From Fibrobacter sp. UWB11 (GTDB taxonomy: Bacteria; Fibrobacterota; Fibrobacteria; Fibrobacterales; Fibrobacteraceae): DNA of 64,000 nt. The stretch lies in contig NZ_FSRT01000005.1 of assembly GCF_900143015.1 (NCBI RefSeq), positions 1 to 64,000 on the forward strand, written 5' to 3'. A program made the translations under genes and the position numbers. Positions 51,201-60,268 of this stretch are shown in pieces; the first letter of the stretch is position 1, and each line of letters starts with the position of its first letter. The notes below the pieces were generated by a model. That model was not told the origin of the DNA and searched no databases. It was given only the letters and a program-made list of their open reading frames with translations.

Positions 51201-52020
51201 TGCCATTCTCCTTAACATTCTTGGTCAACGGGAATAACTGCAAATTCAATCTATAAACTTGTTCAATATTCTTATCTTCAGCAGCAATGGAAATAATCTT
51301 ATGGCGAAAATCATCGAGTTCTTTCACAATCTGTTCGTACGTTTGTCGTGAAATGCCCATTGTAACGCCACTAAAATTGCGTTCTTCTTTAGGGAGATCC
51401 AACGCCGGAGTCGCAAGCTTGGACATTTGGCGGTGCATACCGCGCAAGGCAAGGCGAGTCGCATCGGGCGTCCCTTTCACGGACACTTCGGACTGTACAA
51501 AATTTCCAGATTCCTTCTTTAAAAGCCCAGCCTTTCCCAAGAAGTCAAGCGACTCCTTCACTTCGAGCGCCGAAATCTCGGGATAGCACATCTTAGCCAT
51601 TTCACCAGGAGTGGCGCCCGGCATAATCGGAGCAAGTTCCCTGAGCACAGGATTGCACCAGGAATCGTAATACTTGAACAAATCACCTTCGAGAACACGA
51701 ACCTTGTGGACCTTCGCAATTGCAAGCATGCTCTCGTAAGCGGCTTTCTTTTTTTCTTCGGTTTCTGCCTGACCGAATTCGACCATCGCACGGAAATAAT
51801 CCATTTCAAATCCGACAAGTCCCATTGCAAAGCCAGTGCGTTCAACACCTATACGGCTGAGCTTGCTTTTTCCGTCACACACGACCTTCATATATGAGGG
51901 TGAGCTAAATCCCGTAATTTTCGAGAACTCACGCCACGAAAAAGCGGAACAGCGCTTGCGCTCTTCATAAAAGTCTCGCATGTACATGCGGAAATCGGAA
52001 TATTCGACAATCGGTCTCAT
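51187..52020 (-). CDS. TIGR02147-family protein, probable transcription regulator
   Basis: A 277-residue protein of the family first defined as a large paralogous set in Fibrobacter succinogenes. The N-terminus EYSDFRMYMRDFYEERK and FSWREFSKITGFSSPSYMKVVCDGKSKLS resembles a helix-turn-helix region, and YFRAMVEFGQAE is conserved. Members often precede lipoprotein genes, as here. A regulatory role is widely assumed but not proven. Its promoter carries GTAGCAT repeats that could be its own operator. Confidence 0.8.
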   Translation of the reverse strand: MRPIVEYSDFRMYMRDFYEERKRCSAFSWREFSKITGFSSPSYMKVVCDGKSKLSRIGVERTGFAMGLVGFEMDYFRAMVEFGQAETEEKKKAAYESMLAIAKVHKVRVLEGDLFKYYDSWCNPVLRELAPIMPGATPGEMAKMCYPEISALEVKESLDFLGKAGLLKKESGNFVQSEVSVKGTPDATRLALRGMHRQMSKLATPALDLPKEERNFSGVTMGISRQTYEQIVKELDDFRHKIISIAAEDKNIEQVYRLNLQLFPLTKNVKENGNEQV

Positions 52021-52027
52021 ACTCCAA

Positions 52028-52070
52028 AATATACATGGTTTTTCATGCTACGTCAATAGTTTTATGCTAC
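52028..52070 (-). promoter_or_regulatory. promoter with direct repeats before the TIGR02147 gene
   Basis: On the minus strand TTGACG, a 17-bp spacer and TATATT end 7 bp before the ATG, implying a very short leader. GTAGCAT occurs twice (52070-52064 and 52051-52045), 19 bp apart, overlapping and preceding the -35. A further GTAGCAT on the plus strand lies at 52147-52153. Confidence 0.55.
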
Positions 52071-52156
52071 AAAAATGCAGAAAATTATTAAAATTTAAGC
52101 AATTTCACAAAAATTCCACATCAAAAAGTTCGTTATGCAACACCCTGTAGCATATA

Positions 52157-53881
52157 CTACTTCATCTCGAACGAGACCATCGTGATATCGTCGAACTGGG
52201 GAGCGTTTCCGGCATGCGCTTTTACCGCCATGCGCACTTTTCGACACCTCAACCGGACAGAATCGTTTTTCGATTCATTCAAGACTTTTAGCAAGCGTTC
52301 CATTCCAAATTCTTCGTTATTTTCGTTAATCGCCTCGGGAATTCCATCGGTATACGTAAAAATGGCATCTCCCGGTTGCAACTGCGTTTCGAAATCCCTA
52401 TACCTATAGCCTTCCATCCCCGCAAGAACAAATCCGCTCTTGACATCAGCAATTTCGAAGTCCCCATCTTTATGCTTGATAATCGGTTTTTCGTGCCCGG
52501 CATTCGCATAAACAAGCTGTCCAGTCCTGATATTCAATATACCGCAAAGGCACGTCACAAACATATCATGGACATTGTGTTCCGCAAGTTCGTCATTGGC
52601 CCGATTCAGCGCTTCGGCAGGCGAAAGTCCCTGTTGCAAATTATGCTTGAGGACAATTTTTGAAACCATCATGAACAGCGCCGCAGGGACACCCTTCCCG
52701 GAAACATCCGCAATCAACAACGCGAGATGATCGTCGTCAATAAAAAAGTTGTCGTAAAAGTCACCACCAACTTCCAAAGCGGGGCGCATCACCGCATAAA
52801 AGTCAAAGCCATCGACAACGACAGGCCTAGAAAGGCTCGCCCGCTGTATAGCCGTCGCAATGGAAAGCTCCGTGTGGACCTTTTGTTCCTTAGCTGTCAC
52901 CTCTGTCAAATTTTTCACATAATCTTCCAACTCGACAGCCATTTCTTTATACGAACGAGCGAGCTTTCCGACTTCGGAAGTATAATAGACGTACTTTTGA
53001 CACTTGTGCAAAATGTTCTGGATTTTCAAATCAATATCAGTTTGCTGACCGATCGTCTTTGCGATTTCGCTCATGCGTTCGATAGGCTTTGTCACGGTCC
53101 GTTCCATGTAATACAAAAATCCTAGCGACACCCAAATTCCGATATTGAGAAGCCCGCCAATCAAGAAATACACGTAGCTCCAAAGATAAAGGTTACTCTC
53201 CCCATATCTAAGCGCAATAGTTGGGTAACTGGCAATTCCAATCGCTATCGAAATAATGATACTCGACGCCAGAAAGAACAAAATAAATTTTTCGTTTAAC
53301 GAAAATGAAAAAATGAAATTTTCGGAAGAGCCCGCTTCTTTGCGCATTTTGCGCTGATAATGCAACGACGCCAAAATAAGGTACGGGAAACCGATTACCA
53401 CCATGGTGATAAACTGGTTAAAGAATATATTGGCAGAAAGCATCGAGAAATAAGATTCATCATACTTGAGCTTTATGACGCTCACGACCATGAACGCCGC
53501 GGCGACAGAATCCAGGAGCACAATAAGCATGTACTGGACATTCTTGTGCACCCTGTCGAGCTTAAACTTATTTTCGTCATTTTTACGGAGTTTATTCCAA
53601 ATTACGGCAGGGACATACCCATAAATAATCTGGATAAAGAATCCTGGAATAAAGATAACGGGCTCATACCCCGACATGATATCGGCAATGAGATTCGCGA
53701 CCGCGCAACCAAAGACACCCCAAAAGCCAAACGAGATGCCAAACAGCAACGGAAGTGCCGCAACAATTCGAACCTCAGTCGTTTCGGAAATTCTAAACAA
53801 CTCTCTGCACGGAACTCCGAAAACAAAGAACACAAGCCCACAGAGAAACGCAATAAGAAAATATTTACGTATATCTTTCAT
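52157..53881 (-). CDS. membrane-bound SpoIIE/PP2C-type serine phosphatase
   Basis: A 574-residue protein. About seven helices occupy residues 1-260, then a HAMP-like linker (YMERTVTKPIERMSEIAKTIG), a helical signalling stretch and a C-terminal PP2C-like domain. The latter has LEVGGDFYDNFFIDDDH (metal-binding Asp), IADVSGKGVPAALFM, ANAGHEKP and FTYTDGIPEAIN, as in RsbU/SpoIIE. Such enzymes dephosphorylate anti-anti-sigma STAS proteins in partner-switching pathways. No sigma or anti-sigma partner is adjacent. GGGGAAG precedes the ATG. Confidence 0.87.
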   Translation of the reverse strand: MKDIRKYFLIAFLCGLVFFVFGVPCRELFRISETTEVRIVAALPLLFGISFGFWGVFGCAVANLIADIMSGYEPVIFIPGFFIQIIYGYVPAVIWNKLRKNDENKFKLDRVHKNVQYMLIVLLDSVAAAFMVVSVIKLKYDESYFSMLSANIFFNQFITMVVIGFPYLILASLHYQRKMRKEAGSSENFIFSFSLNEKFILFFLASSIIISIAIGIASYPTIALRYGESNLYLWSYVYFLIGGLLNIGIWVSLGFLYYMERTVTKPIERMSEIAKTIGQQTDIDLKIQNILHKCQKYVYYTSEVGKLARSYKEMAVELEDYVKNLTEVTAKEQKVHTELSIATAIQRASLSRPVVVDGFDFYAVMRPALEVGGDFYDNFFIDDDHLALLIADVSGKGVPAALFMMVSKIVLKHNLQQGLSPAEALNRANDELAEHNVHDMFVTCLCGILNIRTGQLVYANAGHEKPIIKHKDGDFEIADVKSGFVLAGMEGYRYRDFETQLQPGDAIFTYTDGIPEAINENNEEFGMERLLKVLNESKNDSVRLRCRKVRMAVKAHAGNAPQFDDITMVSFEMK

Positions 53882-53965
53882 ACTTCCCCTTCGTCTTTTT
53901 CAATATAGTCTTTTTTTGCGTTACCGCATTTTTTCTAACGAGAAATGCAATCTACTTTGGATTAT

Positions 53966-54394
53966 TTAAAAGAAAAACCTTTCAATGATATATTTCAATG
54001 GCATTATCACCACATAACACATAATAATATACCAAGCAGTCAACACAGCAAAGGGTAAAATCGGGGCATAACCAACTGCCGCAAAAACAGTCCAATCCTT
54101 ATTCTGCACCGGCTTGATTTTCACCGAAAAAAGTTCAAGCAGCAATAAAACAGATGCTACCGATAGAGCAAGGAACATTGTAGTTGTCACAAGAACAAAA
54201 ACAGAGCCAATTAAAACCCGTCCAACAAATTCCGCTAACGGAACAACCTCTTCCGATGATACTCCAGAAGCACCCTTTCTGAACAGATATAAGGGAGTTG
54301 CATGCACCGCAAGACACGCCGTAGAGATAAAGGCAATCAATGTCAAAAATTTATCAATAATCTTATCTATCAATTTGACCACCTTATATAGCAA
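53966..54394 (-). CDS. hypothetical membrane protein
   Basis: A 142-residue protein with about three membrane helices (near 14-32, 60-88, 108-132) and no recognised motif. It overlaps the upstream gene by 25 bp. The pair is likely one transcription unit. Base composition is more A/T-rich than neighbours. Confidence 0.65.
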   Translation of the reverse strand: MLYKVVKLIDKIIDKFLTLIAFISTACLAVHATPLYLFRKGASGVSSEEVVPLAEFVGRVLIGSVFVLVTTTMFLALSVASVLLLLELFSVKIKPVQNKDWTVFAAVGYAPILPFAVLTAWYIIMCYVVIMPLKYIIERFFF

Positions 54395-54954
54395 AGAGAA
54401 GCTCTAGCCCATCTATCAGGGTTACCCTTCAAGACAACGATTTTATCAGAATAAGGGCCAGGCTCAATCGTGATTCCATCATAAGGTTCAACATCGTAAA
54501 CGACTTCAACGGAATCCCCTTTTACATCAAGCCCTAAACTTGTTCCCTGAATAACGGCTCCAATGCCACCATGAAAATGAAATCTATAAGTCAAAATATT
54601 CTTTCGGACGCCATCATCATCCAGATATTGAAGATGCCATACGTACAATCTGTTTTTGCCTATAAAAAATTCATGTAAAAATGAATCGTCTTGACTTTCT
54701 CTTTCCAAAAAAAGTTTCTTGCCCTCTAAGTAACAAGGTTCCTTTTCGCCGACAGATTCTGTCCAAATGGAGTGCTGACGTATAGGATAGATATCGCCTT
54801 CAATGGGATTATAACATGAATAGCAAAATACCATATACAAAAGAAACGTCGCGGTGACGAATAATTTCACCAGCCGATCTTTTCTCTTCAAATTACTTAT
54901 GCTTGTCGACAAATTTTTTTTACTTGTCGAAATAAATTTCTTGAATTTCATCAT
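54370..54954 (-). CDS. hypothetical membrane-anchored protein
   Basis: A 194-residue protein. A basic N-terminal 28 residues are followed by a hydrophobic segment ending MVFCYSC, which could be an anchor or a lipobox-like signal; the mature part looks extracytoplasmic. WHLQYLDDDGVRKNILTYRFHFHGG suggests beta structure. It is A/T-rich like its partner downstream. No family is recognised; the pair may be a recent acquisition. Confidence 0.65.
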   Translation of the reverse strand: MMKFKKFISTSKKNLSTSISNLKRKDRLVKLFVTATFLLYMVFCYSCYNPIEGDIYPIRQHSIWTESVGEKEPCYLEGKKLFLERESQDDSFLHEFFIGKNRLYVWHLQYLDDDGVRKNILTYRFHFHGGIGAVIQGTSLGLDVKGDSVEVVYDVEPYDGITIEPGPYSDKIVVLKGNPDRWARASLCYIRWSN

Positions 54955-55058
54955 CGATGCGTATAATGTACAAAATACAGCACACCTAATTTAGCTTCTG
55001 CTCAAAAAAATGAATTTGTTTACTATATTAGCTTTCCAGAAACACAAGAAGGAAAATA

Positions 55059-55823
55059 ATGTTAAAAAGAATCGCACTTGCAGCAGCACTTACGGCTACC
55101 GCATCTTTTGCTACCTGGGATTTCTTCCCGGTTTTGGAAGGAGGCAGAGGCCAGGCCGAATTAGCCTTCTTTTACTTTAATGTCGAAAAACTTTCCGAAG
55201 TACAGATTGCAGCAGGCGCCCGTTATTCTATCACACCGAGCTTTGAAGTAGCAATCGGCATTCCGTTCCTCGCCTACGCCGCATACGATGGAGAATCCTA
55301 TGATGACGTTGCAGGTCTTGCCCAAATTCAGCTTATGACCCGCTACCAGTTCACACCCAACGTAAACGCATTTGTGGACTTCATTCTCCCCTCTTGCAGC
55401 AAAGAAACATGTGACGACGATGGAGCTTTCGGTTTCCACTTCGGTGCCCAGTTCTCCCTAAAATCAAACATCGTAAACTTCGGTTCTGAACTAGGCCTCC
55501 AGCTCCACACTTCCGGCGATGACGAAATAAATCCACCTTGGGAATTGAACATCGGTGCAGAAGCTGATTTCGAAGTAAACCCGGTATTCGTTCCGTACAT
55601 CGGTATTCAAACTCACATTTTGCTCGGCAAGTTCACCTACAAGGGTGAAGGCATTAGCAACGACTTCACTGGCAAAACGGGCTTTGATCCGTACTTCGGC
55701 TTTACCGCAAACATCACTCCGCAATTCTATGCAGGCGCAGAACTCAGATTCGGCATTGGCGAAGAATACTACGGCAAGTACACGCGTATGATGCTCGGAA
55801 TCAAAGCGGGCATCAACTTCTAA
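55059..55823 (+). CDS. outer-membrane beta-barrel protein
   Basis: A 254-residue exported protein (signal ending SFAT). The mature sequence alternates aromatic and polar residues in about ten short strands and ends in Phe, the BAM recognition signal. It resembles the transporter-like OMP set with segments such as AAGARYSITPSFEVAIGIPF and YFGFTANITPQFYAGAELRFG. The ligand is unknown. GAAGGAAA precedes the ATG. Confidence 0.8.
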   Translation: MLKRIALAAALTATASFATWDFFPVLEGGRGQAELAFFYFNVEKLSEVQIAAGARYSITPSFEVAIGIPFLAYAAYDGESYDDVAGLAQIQLMTRYQFTPNVNAFVDFILPSCSKETCDDDGAFGFHFGAQFSLKSNIVNFGSELGLQLHTSGDDEINPPWELNIGAEADFEVNPVFVPYIGIQTHILLGKFTYKGEGISNDFTGKTGFDPYFGFTANITPQFYAGAELRFGIGEEYYGKYTRMMLGIKAGINF

Positions 55824-55844
55824 AAAAATTCCACTTAGACTTTG

Positions 55845-55875
55845 CACTCTAGATAAAACATCTAGAGTGTTTTTT
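55845..55875 (+). terminator. rho-independent terminator of the OMP gene
   Basis: CACTCTAGA and TCTAGAGTG pair around TAAAACA, followed by six T residues. Confidence 0.85.
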
Positions 55876-56019
55876 CGACCTTTTAAAATGCTCTAATGTG
55901 CAGTATTCAAAATTTTTATATATTTGCATGACGATCATAGCTAACGCGAAAAAGCCCCATTGAGGTTGCTGAGAAAATCGTTTGCTATATATGGAATTGA
56001 ATTTTAAAGAGATTGATTA

Positions 56020-57864
56020 ATGGCAGCTACGAAATATACAGAAGACAGCATCAAATCCCTAGAGTGGCATGAACATATACGTCTGCGTCCCGGCATGTAC
56101 ATCGGTAAGCTTGGCGACGGACAGAGCCCGGACGACGGCATTTACGTGCTCGTCAAGGAAATTATCGACAACTCCATCGACGAATTCGTGATGGGTGCGG
56201 GCAAAAAAATTGAAATTGATATCGACGACCACGCAGCACGCGTGCGCGACTACGGTCGTGGTATTCCTCTCGGCAAGGTCATCGACTGCGTATCGAAGAT
56301 CAACACGGGTGGTAAGTACGATTCCGAAGCGTTCCAGAAGTCGGTTGGTTTGAACGGTGTGGGTACAAAGGCCGTGAACGCCCTTTCCACAAAGTTCATC
56401 GTCAAGAGTTTCCGCGACGGCCGCATGAAGCAGGCTGAATTCTGCCGCGGTGTGCTTGTGCAGGACTACAAGGAATGTGCAACAACCGAAAAGAACGGTA
56501 CCGAGATTTACTTTGAACCGGATGCCGATATTTTCAAGAACTACCGCTTCCTTCCGGCCTACATGGAAGAGAAGGTCTGGAACTACGCGTACTTGAACAA
56601 CGGCCTCCAGCTCGTGATGAACGACAAGGTCTACACAAGCCCGAACGGCCTTTTGGACCTTTTGAACAAGCATGTGGACGACACTATCCGCTATCCGGTA
56701 ATTCATTTTAAGGACAAGGATATCGAATGTGCCTTCACGCACGGCAACCAGTACGGTGAACATTACTACAGCTTTGTGAACGGCCAGCACACCACGCAGG
56801 GCGGTACGCACCAGCAGGCATTCCGCGAAGGCATCGTCAAGGGCGCCCGCGACCACTTCAAGAAGGATCTTGACCCATCCGATGTTCGCAACTGCATCAT
56901 CGGAGCGATTTCCGTACGCATCCAGGAACCGGTGTTCGAATCGCAGACAAAGACGAAGCTTGGCTCGACGACGGTTTCGCCGGGCGGAGCCCAGTTGCGC
57001 TCCTGGGTCGTCGATTACGTCGCAAGCCAGTTCGACAACTACTTGCACAAGAACCCGGAAACCGAAAAGGCTTTGCTCAACCGCATCACGCAGAACGAAC
57101 GCGAACGCAAGGAAATCGCAGGCATCAAGAAGCTTGCGAACGAACGCGCGAAGAAGGCTAACTTGCACAATCGCAAGCTGCGCGACTGCAAGATTCACCT
57201 CACCGACGTCAAAAACGCGCTCAACCGCGAATCGATGATATTCATTACAGAAGGTGATTCCGCATCCGGCTCTATCACCAAGGCCCGCAACGTGCAGACG
57301 CAAGCTGTGTTTAGCCTCCGCGGTAAGCCGCTGAACAGCTTTGGCATGACGAAGAAGGTCGTGTACGAGAACGAAGAATTTAACTTGTTGCAACACGCAC
57401 TCGATATCGAAAACGGTCTCGAGAACTTGCGTTACGACAAAGTGATTATCGCGACCGATGCTGATGTGGACGGTATGCATATTCGCCTTTTGCTCATGAC
57501 GTTCTTCTTGCAGTTCTTCCCGGAACTCGTGGAACAGAAGCACCTGTACATCTTGCAGACACCGCTTTTCCGCGTGCGTAACAAGCAGGTGACCAAGTAC
57601 TGCTACGATGAAACCGAACGCGACAAGGCTGCAAAGGAAATCGGCAAGACCGGTCTCGAAATCACTCGATTCAAAGGTCTTGGCGAAATCAGCCCGGAAG
57701 AATTCGGACAGTTCATCAACGAGGACATGCGCCTTGAAACAGTGAGCATTCCGCCCGACGCAACACTCGGCAAGATGCTGGAATACTACATGGGCAACAA
57801 CACGCCGAGCCGACAGGAGCACATTGTGCAGAACCTGCGAGCAGAAGCAGTGGAAGAACTGTAG
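56020..57864 (+). CDS. parE: DNA topoisomerase IV subunit B
   Basis: A 614-residue GHKL ATPase subunit. [11 protein letters not shown] and [10 protein letters not shown] are the ATP-binding start, GRGIPLG the G1 box and [15 protein letters not shown] the lid. The TOPRIM domain has [12 protein letters not shown] and [12 protein letters not shown]. Length and motif variants fit Bacteroidetes/Fibrobacteres ParE. It pairs with the ParC at 17852. No recognisable Shine-Dalgarno sequence is nearby except AAAGAG. Confidence 0.92.
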   Translation: MAATKYTEDSIKSLEWHEHIRLRPGMYIGKLGDGQSPDDGIYVLVKEIIDNSIDEFVMGAGKKIEIDIDDHAARVRDYGRGIPLGKVIDCVSKINTGGKYDSEAFQKSVGLNGVGTKAVNALSTKFIVKSFRDGRMKQAEFCRGVLVQDYKECATTEKNGTEIYFEPDADIFKNYRFLPAYMEEKVWNYAYLNNGLQLVMNDKVYTSPNGLLDLLNKHVDDTIRYPVIHFKDKDIECAFTHGNQYGEHYYSFVNGQHTTQGGTHQQAFREGIVKGARDHFKKDLDPSDVRNCIIGAISVRIQEPVFESQTKTKLGSTTVSPGGAQLRSWVVDYVASQFDNYLHKNPETEKALLNRITQNERERKEIAGIKKLANERAKKANLHNRKLRDCKIHLTDVKNALNRESMIFITEGDSASGSITKARNVQTQAVFSLRGKPLNSFGMTKKVVYENEEFNLLQHALDIENGLENLRYDKVIIATDADVDGMHIRLLLMTFFLQFFPELVEQKHLYILQTPLFRVRNKQVTKYCYDETERDKAAKEIGKTGLEITRFKGLGEISPEEFGQFINEDMRLETVSIPPDATLGKMLEYYMGNNTPSRQEHIVQNLRAEAVEEL

Positions 57865-57872
57865 CGGTCATC

Positions 57873-57962
57873 GGCCGTTAGTCATTAGTTTTTAGTTTAT
57901 AGTTTGGCGACTTCGTCGCGATTAAAAAACTAATGACCATTGACTAAAAGCTATTGACTAAA
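57873..57962. repeat. A/T-rich dispersed repeat (TTAGTCATTAGT family)
   Basis: GTTAGTCATTAGTTTTTAG lies opposite ACTAATGACCATTGACTAAA, with a GGCGACTTCGTCGC hairpin between. Relatives are at about 31039, 60236, 62728 and, in variant form, 63547. Confidence 0.6.
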
Positions 57963-57978
57963 CCTTAAATATCTACAG

Positions 57979-58020
57979 AAAAAGCTCGCGATTCCAAAGG
58001 TCGCGAGCTTTTTATTTTTT
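57979..58020. terminator. bidirectional terminator
   Basis: AAAAGCTCGCGA and TCGCGAGCTTTT pair around TTCCAAAGG, between convergent parE and the CorC/HlyC gene. Confidence 0.8.
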
Positions 58021-58025
58021 AATGG

Positions 58026-58052
58026 AGATGCCCGCTCAAGGCGGGCATGACA
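58026..58052. repeat. TGAC-ended palindrome
   Basis: ATGCCCGCTCAAGGCGGGCA followed by TGAC. Confidence 0.55.
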
Positions 58053-58058
58053 TATGAC

Positions 58059-59381
58059 TTACACTTTATGGAGACTTTGCGTCTTGGGGCCTTTCACGCC
58101 GGCAGGGAGAATCATCATGACCTTTTCCATGCGGGTGCCGTCCATGCGCAAAACGCGGAACGTGTAACCCTGAATCTTGACTTCGGCGCCTGGCGACGGG
58201 ATGATACCAAGCGTAGCCTGGATGAGGCCGGAAAGCGTTTCCACGTGGGAATTCTCAGGCGGCTTGAGTTCTACGTCGAGTTCGTATTCCAAGTCCGAAA
58301 GCGTCATCAGCGGATCGAGAATGTAGCGTCCGTCCTTCAACTTCTGCACGTCCTCGTCTTCGTCCATGTCGTCTTCGTCGCGGATTTCACCGACGATTTC
58401 TTCAAGAATGTCTTCGAGCGTCACAAGGCCAGCCGTGCCGCCGTATTCATCGACAACAATGGCGAGCTGGTTACCCGTCTTGCGGAGTTCCGTCAACAGG
58501 TCATCAATCTTCTTGTGGTACGGCACGTAGACCGGCGGCATCACGAGCTTCATCAAGTCAAACGGTTCGTCGCGATGTTCCGTGTACCATTCCAAGAAGT
58601 CGCGGTTCGAAAGGATACCGACAATGTTGTCGACCGTTTCCTTGTAAACCGGCAAGCGCGAATGGCGTTCGTTGTTCAAGACCTTCACCAAATCATCAAG
58701 CGACGTGTCCACATCAATCGCGCACATGTCCACACGCGGCGTCATGATTTCGCGCACCGGCGTTTCCACGAAGTCGAAGATATTGAGGATCATCTGGCGT
58801 TCTTCTTTTTCAAGCCCTTCTTCACTGAGCGAAGAATCCGAAAGGTCTGCCTGTACAGCATCACGGCGTTCTTCGGGCAAGAAGCTGAGCTTTGCATCGT
58901 AACCCAGAGCGTTCAACAACTTGAGGTAAATAGTATGGCAAACGCGACCCACCGGTACGAACGGCATGCGGATGAACCTGTACAACGGCACAAGAACAAC
59001 GGACAAAGTATCCGGTTTCAAGTTACCAATCAAGTTCGGGCAGAAAATAGTCACCACATAAATCACGGCACAAGCGCAAAGCATGTACGCCATGATTCCG
59101 AGCAACCAAAAATCGTGAGTCCACTGCCACGGGGCATTCGAGAACAGATAAAATCCGAACACACCGATTCCCACGTCCGAAAAAATTCGGCCAATGGAGA
59201 CGGTTTCGTTGTAACCGCGGTTTTCAACGATCTTTGCAATCTTTGCTTCGCGATCCGTACGGTCATGGTCTTCACGCTTGGCATAAATGGCTGCAAAGAC
59301 AGCCTTGACCAAAGTAAAAGACGCCGAAATAAAAAGAAAGAAAACGAGAAGAACAATAGCAATGGTGTTCGTATCACCCAT
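58059..59381 (-). CDS. CorC/HlyC-family (CNNM-like) transporter with CBS domains
   Basis: A 440-residue protein from the ATG at 59381. The N-terminal DUF21 domain has about four helices (8-150). Two CBS domains follow (about 210-330), with [22 protein letters not shown] and [40 protein letters not shown], and a C-terminal CorC_HlyC domain. Relatives export Mg2+ or Co2+; the old name hemolysin C is misleading. It overlaps ybeY by 8 bp. A ybeY neighbour is common for this family. Confidence 0.9.
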   Translation of the reverse strand: MGDTNTIAIVLLVFFLFISASFTLVKAVFAAIYAKREDHDRTDREAKIAKIVENRGYNETVSIGRIFSDVGIGVFGFYLFSNAPWQWTHDFWLLGIMAYMLCACAVIYVVTIFCPNLIGNLKPDTLSVVLVPLYRFIRMPFVPVGRVCHTIYLKLLNALGYDAKLSFLPEERRDAVQADLSDSSLSEEGLEKEERQMILNIFDFVETPVREIMTPRVDMCAIDVDTSLDDLVKVLNNERHSRLPVYKETVDNIVGILSNRDFLEWYTEHRDEPFDLMKLVMPPVYVPYHKKIDDLLTELRKTGNQLAIVVDEYGGTAGLVTLEDILEEIVGEIRDEDDMDEDEDVQKLKDGRYILDPLMTLSDLEYELDVELKPPENSHVETLSGLIQATLGIIPSPGAEVKIQGYTFRVLRMDGTRMEKVMMILPAGVKGPKTQSLHKV

Positions 59382-59859
59382 TTTCCATGCTCTCCTTGTC
59401 CTTGTATGGATCCAGTCCCAAGAACTCACATTCGCGGGCGCGCATCACCTTGCGGTCGACAGCCTTGATATGGTCGTACCCCGACAGGTGGAGCAAGCCA
59501 TGGACAATCACGCGCTTCATCTCGGCAAAAAAACTGTTGCCGTACTGCGGGGCCTGGCGCTTGACCTGGTCCCTCGCGATGTAGATTTCGCCGAGCATTT
59601 CTTCTTCGCCCGGGATTTCTTCGTGCCATTCGAACGAAAGCACGTCCGTCACTTTGTCGAGCCCGCGATAGTTCTTGTTCATCTCGCGAACGAACTCGTC
59701 CGTGCAGAGCACGATATTGACGTTATTTTCCGTGCCTTCTTCGGCAAGGAGTTTGCGGGCCATGGCTTCGAACTTATCCTTCCACGGGAAGGATTCGATA
59801 TTCCCCTCGCACAGGAAATCGATAGTGTAGTCTTTCTTTTTACTAGCAGGGTCTGGCAT
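59374..59859 (-). CDS. ybeY: endoribonuclease YbeY
   Basis: A 161-residue metalloprotein. HGLLHLSGYDH supplies the three zinc-binding His of YbeY, with RDQVKRQAPQYG and VTDVLSF before it. YbeY matures the 3' end of 16S rRNA and takes part in ribosome quality control. It overlaps the upstream gene by 1 bp and the CorC gene by 8 bp, forming one operon. Confidence 0.93.
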   Translation of the reverse strand: MPDPASKKKDYTIDFLCEGNIESFPWKDKFEAMARKLLAEEGTENNVNIVLCTDEFVREMNKNYRGLDKVTDVLSFEWHEEIPGEEEMLGEIYIARDQVKRQAPQYGNSFFAEMKRVIVHGLLHLSGYDHIKAVDRKVMRARECEFLGLDPYKDKESMENG

Positions 59860-60149
59860 TAAATGTTATACCACTTTTTTAATACGTTGATAATGGCTTC
59901 GGCTTGCGCCTTGCCTGTAATCTTGAACTTGCCTTGGGGCTTGAACATGCCTTGCATTTTTCGGTAACGGCGCAGAGAAACTTTCGGTTCGCTGAATTCA
60001 CCCGTTTTCGGATCGCGGTCCTGATAGAAGAACATCACGGTCGGCCAGGCGCCCTTCGACAGGACTTCCTTGCTCAATTCCTTGATGACGACTTCGCCGG
60101 TTTCTTCGTCGGTATATTCGACGGTCAAATCTTCGACTTCTGCACTCAT
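59859..60149 (-). CDS. conserved-looking small hypothetical protein
   Basis: A 96-residue protein from the ATG at 60149 (GGAGG 6 bp upstream). The N-terminal third is acidic (EYTDEETGEVVIKELS), followed by WPTVMFFYQDRDPKTG and a basic helix YRKMQGMFKPQGKFKI ending KKWYNI. No family is known to me. It overlaps ybeY by 1 bp and begins the ybeY operon. Confidence 0.75.
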   Translation of the reverse strand: MSAEVEDLTVEYTDEETGEVVIKELSKEVLSKGAWPTVMFFYQDRDPKTGEFSEPKVSLRRYRKMQGMFKPQGKFKITGKAQAEAIINVLKKWYNI

Positions 60150-60268
60150 TTTTACCTCCAATGAAACACAAGTACTATACAATTATAACATTATTCTTTA
60201 AGGTGTTAGGGGCAAGAGTTAGGATTTCGAGGTTTAATGACCAACAACCAATAACTATTGGCCAAGAA
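60150..60268. repeat. intergenic A/T-rich dispersed repeat overlapping the znuC end
   Basis: No gene is seen between the small hypothetical gene and znuC. The segment TAATGACCAACAACCAATAA through ACTAACGACTAG (about 60236-60279) belongs to the TTAGTCATTAGT family and encodes the last residues and stop of ZnuC. Confidence 0.55.
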
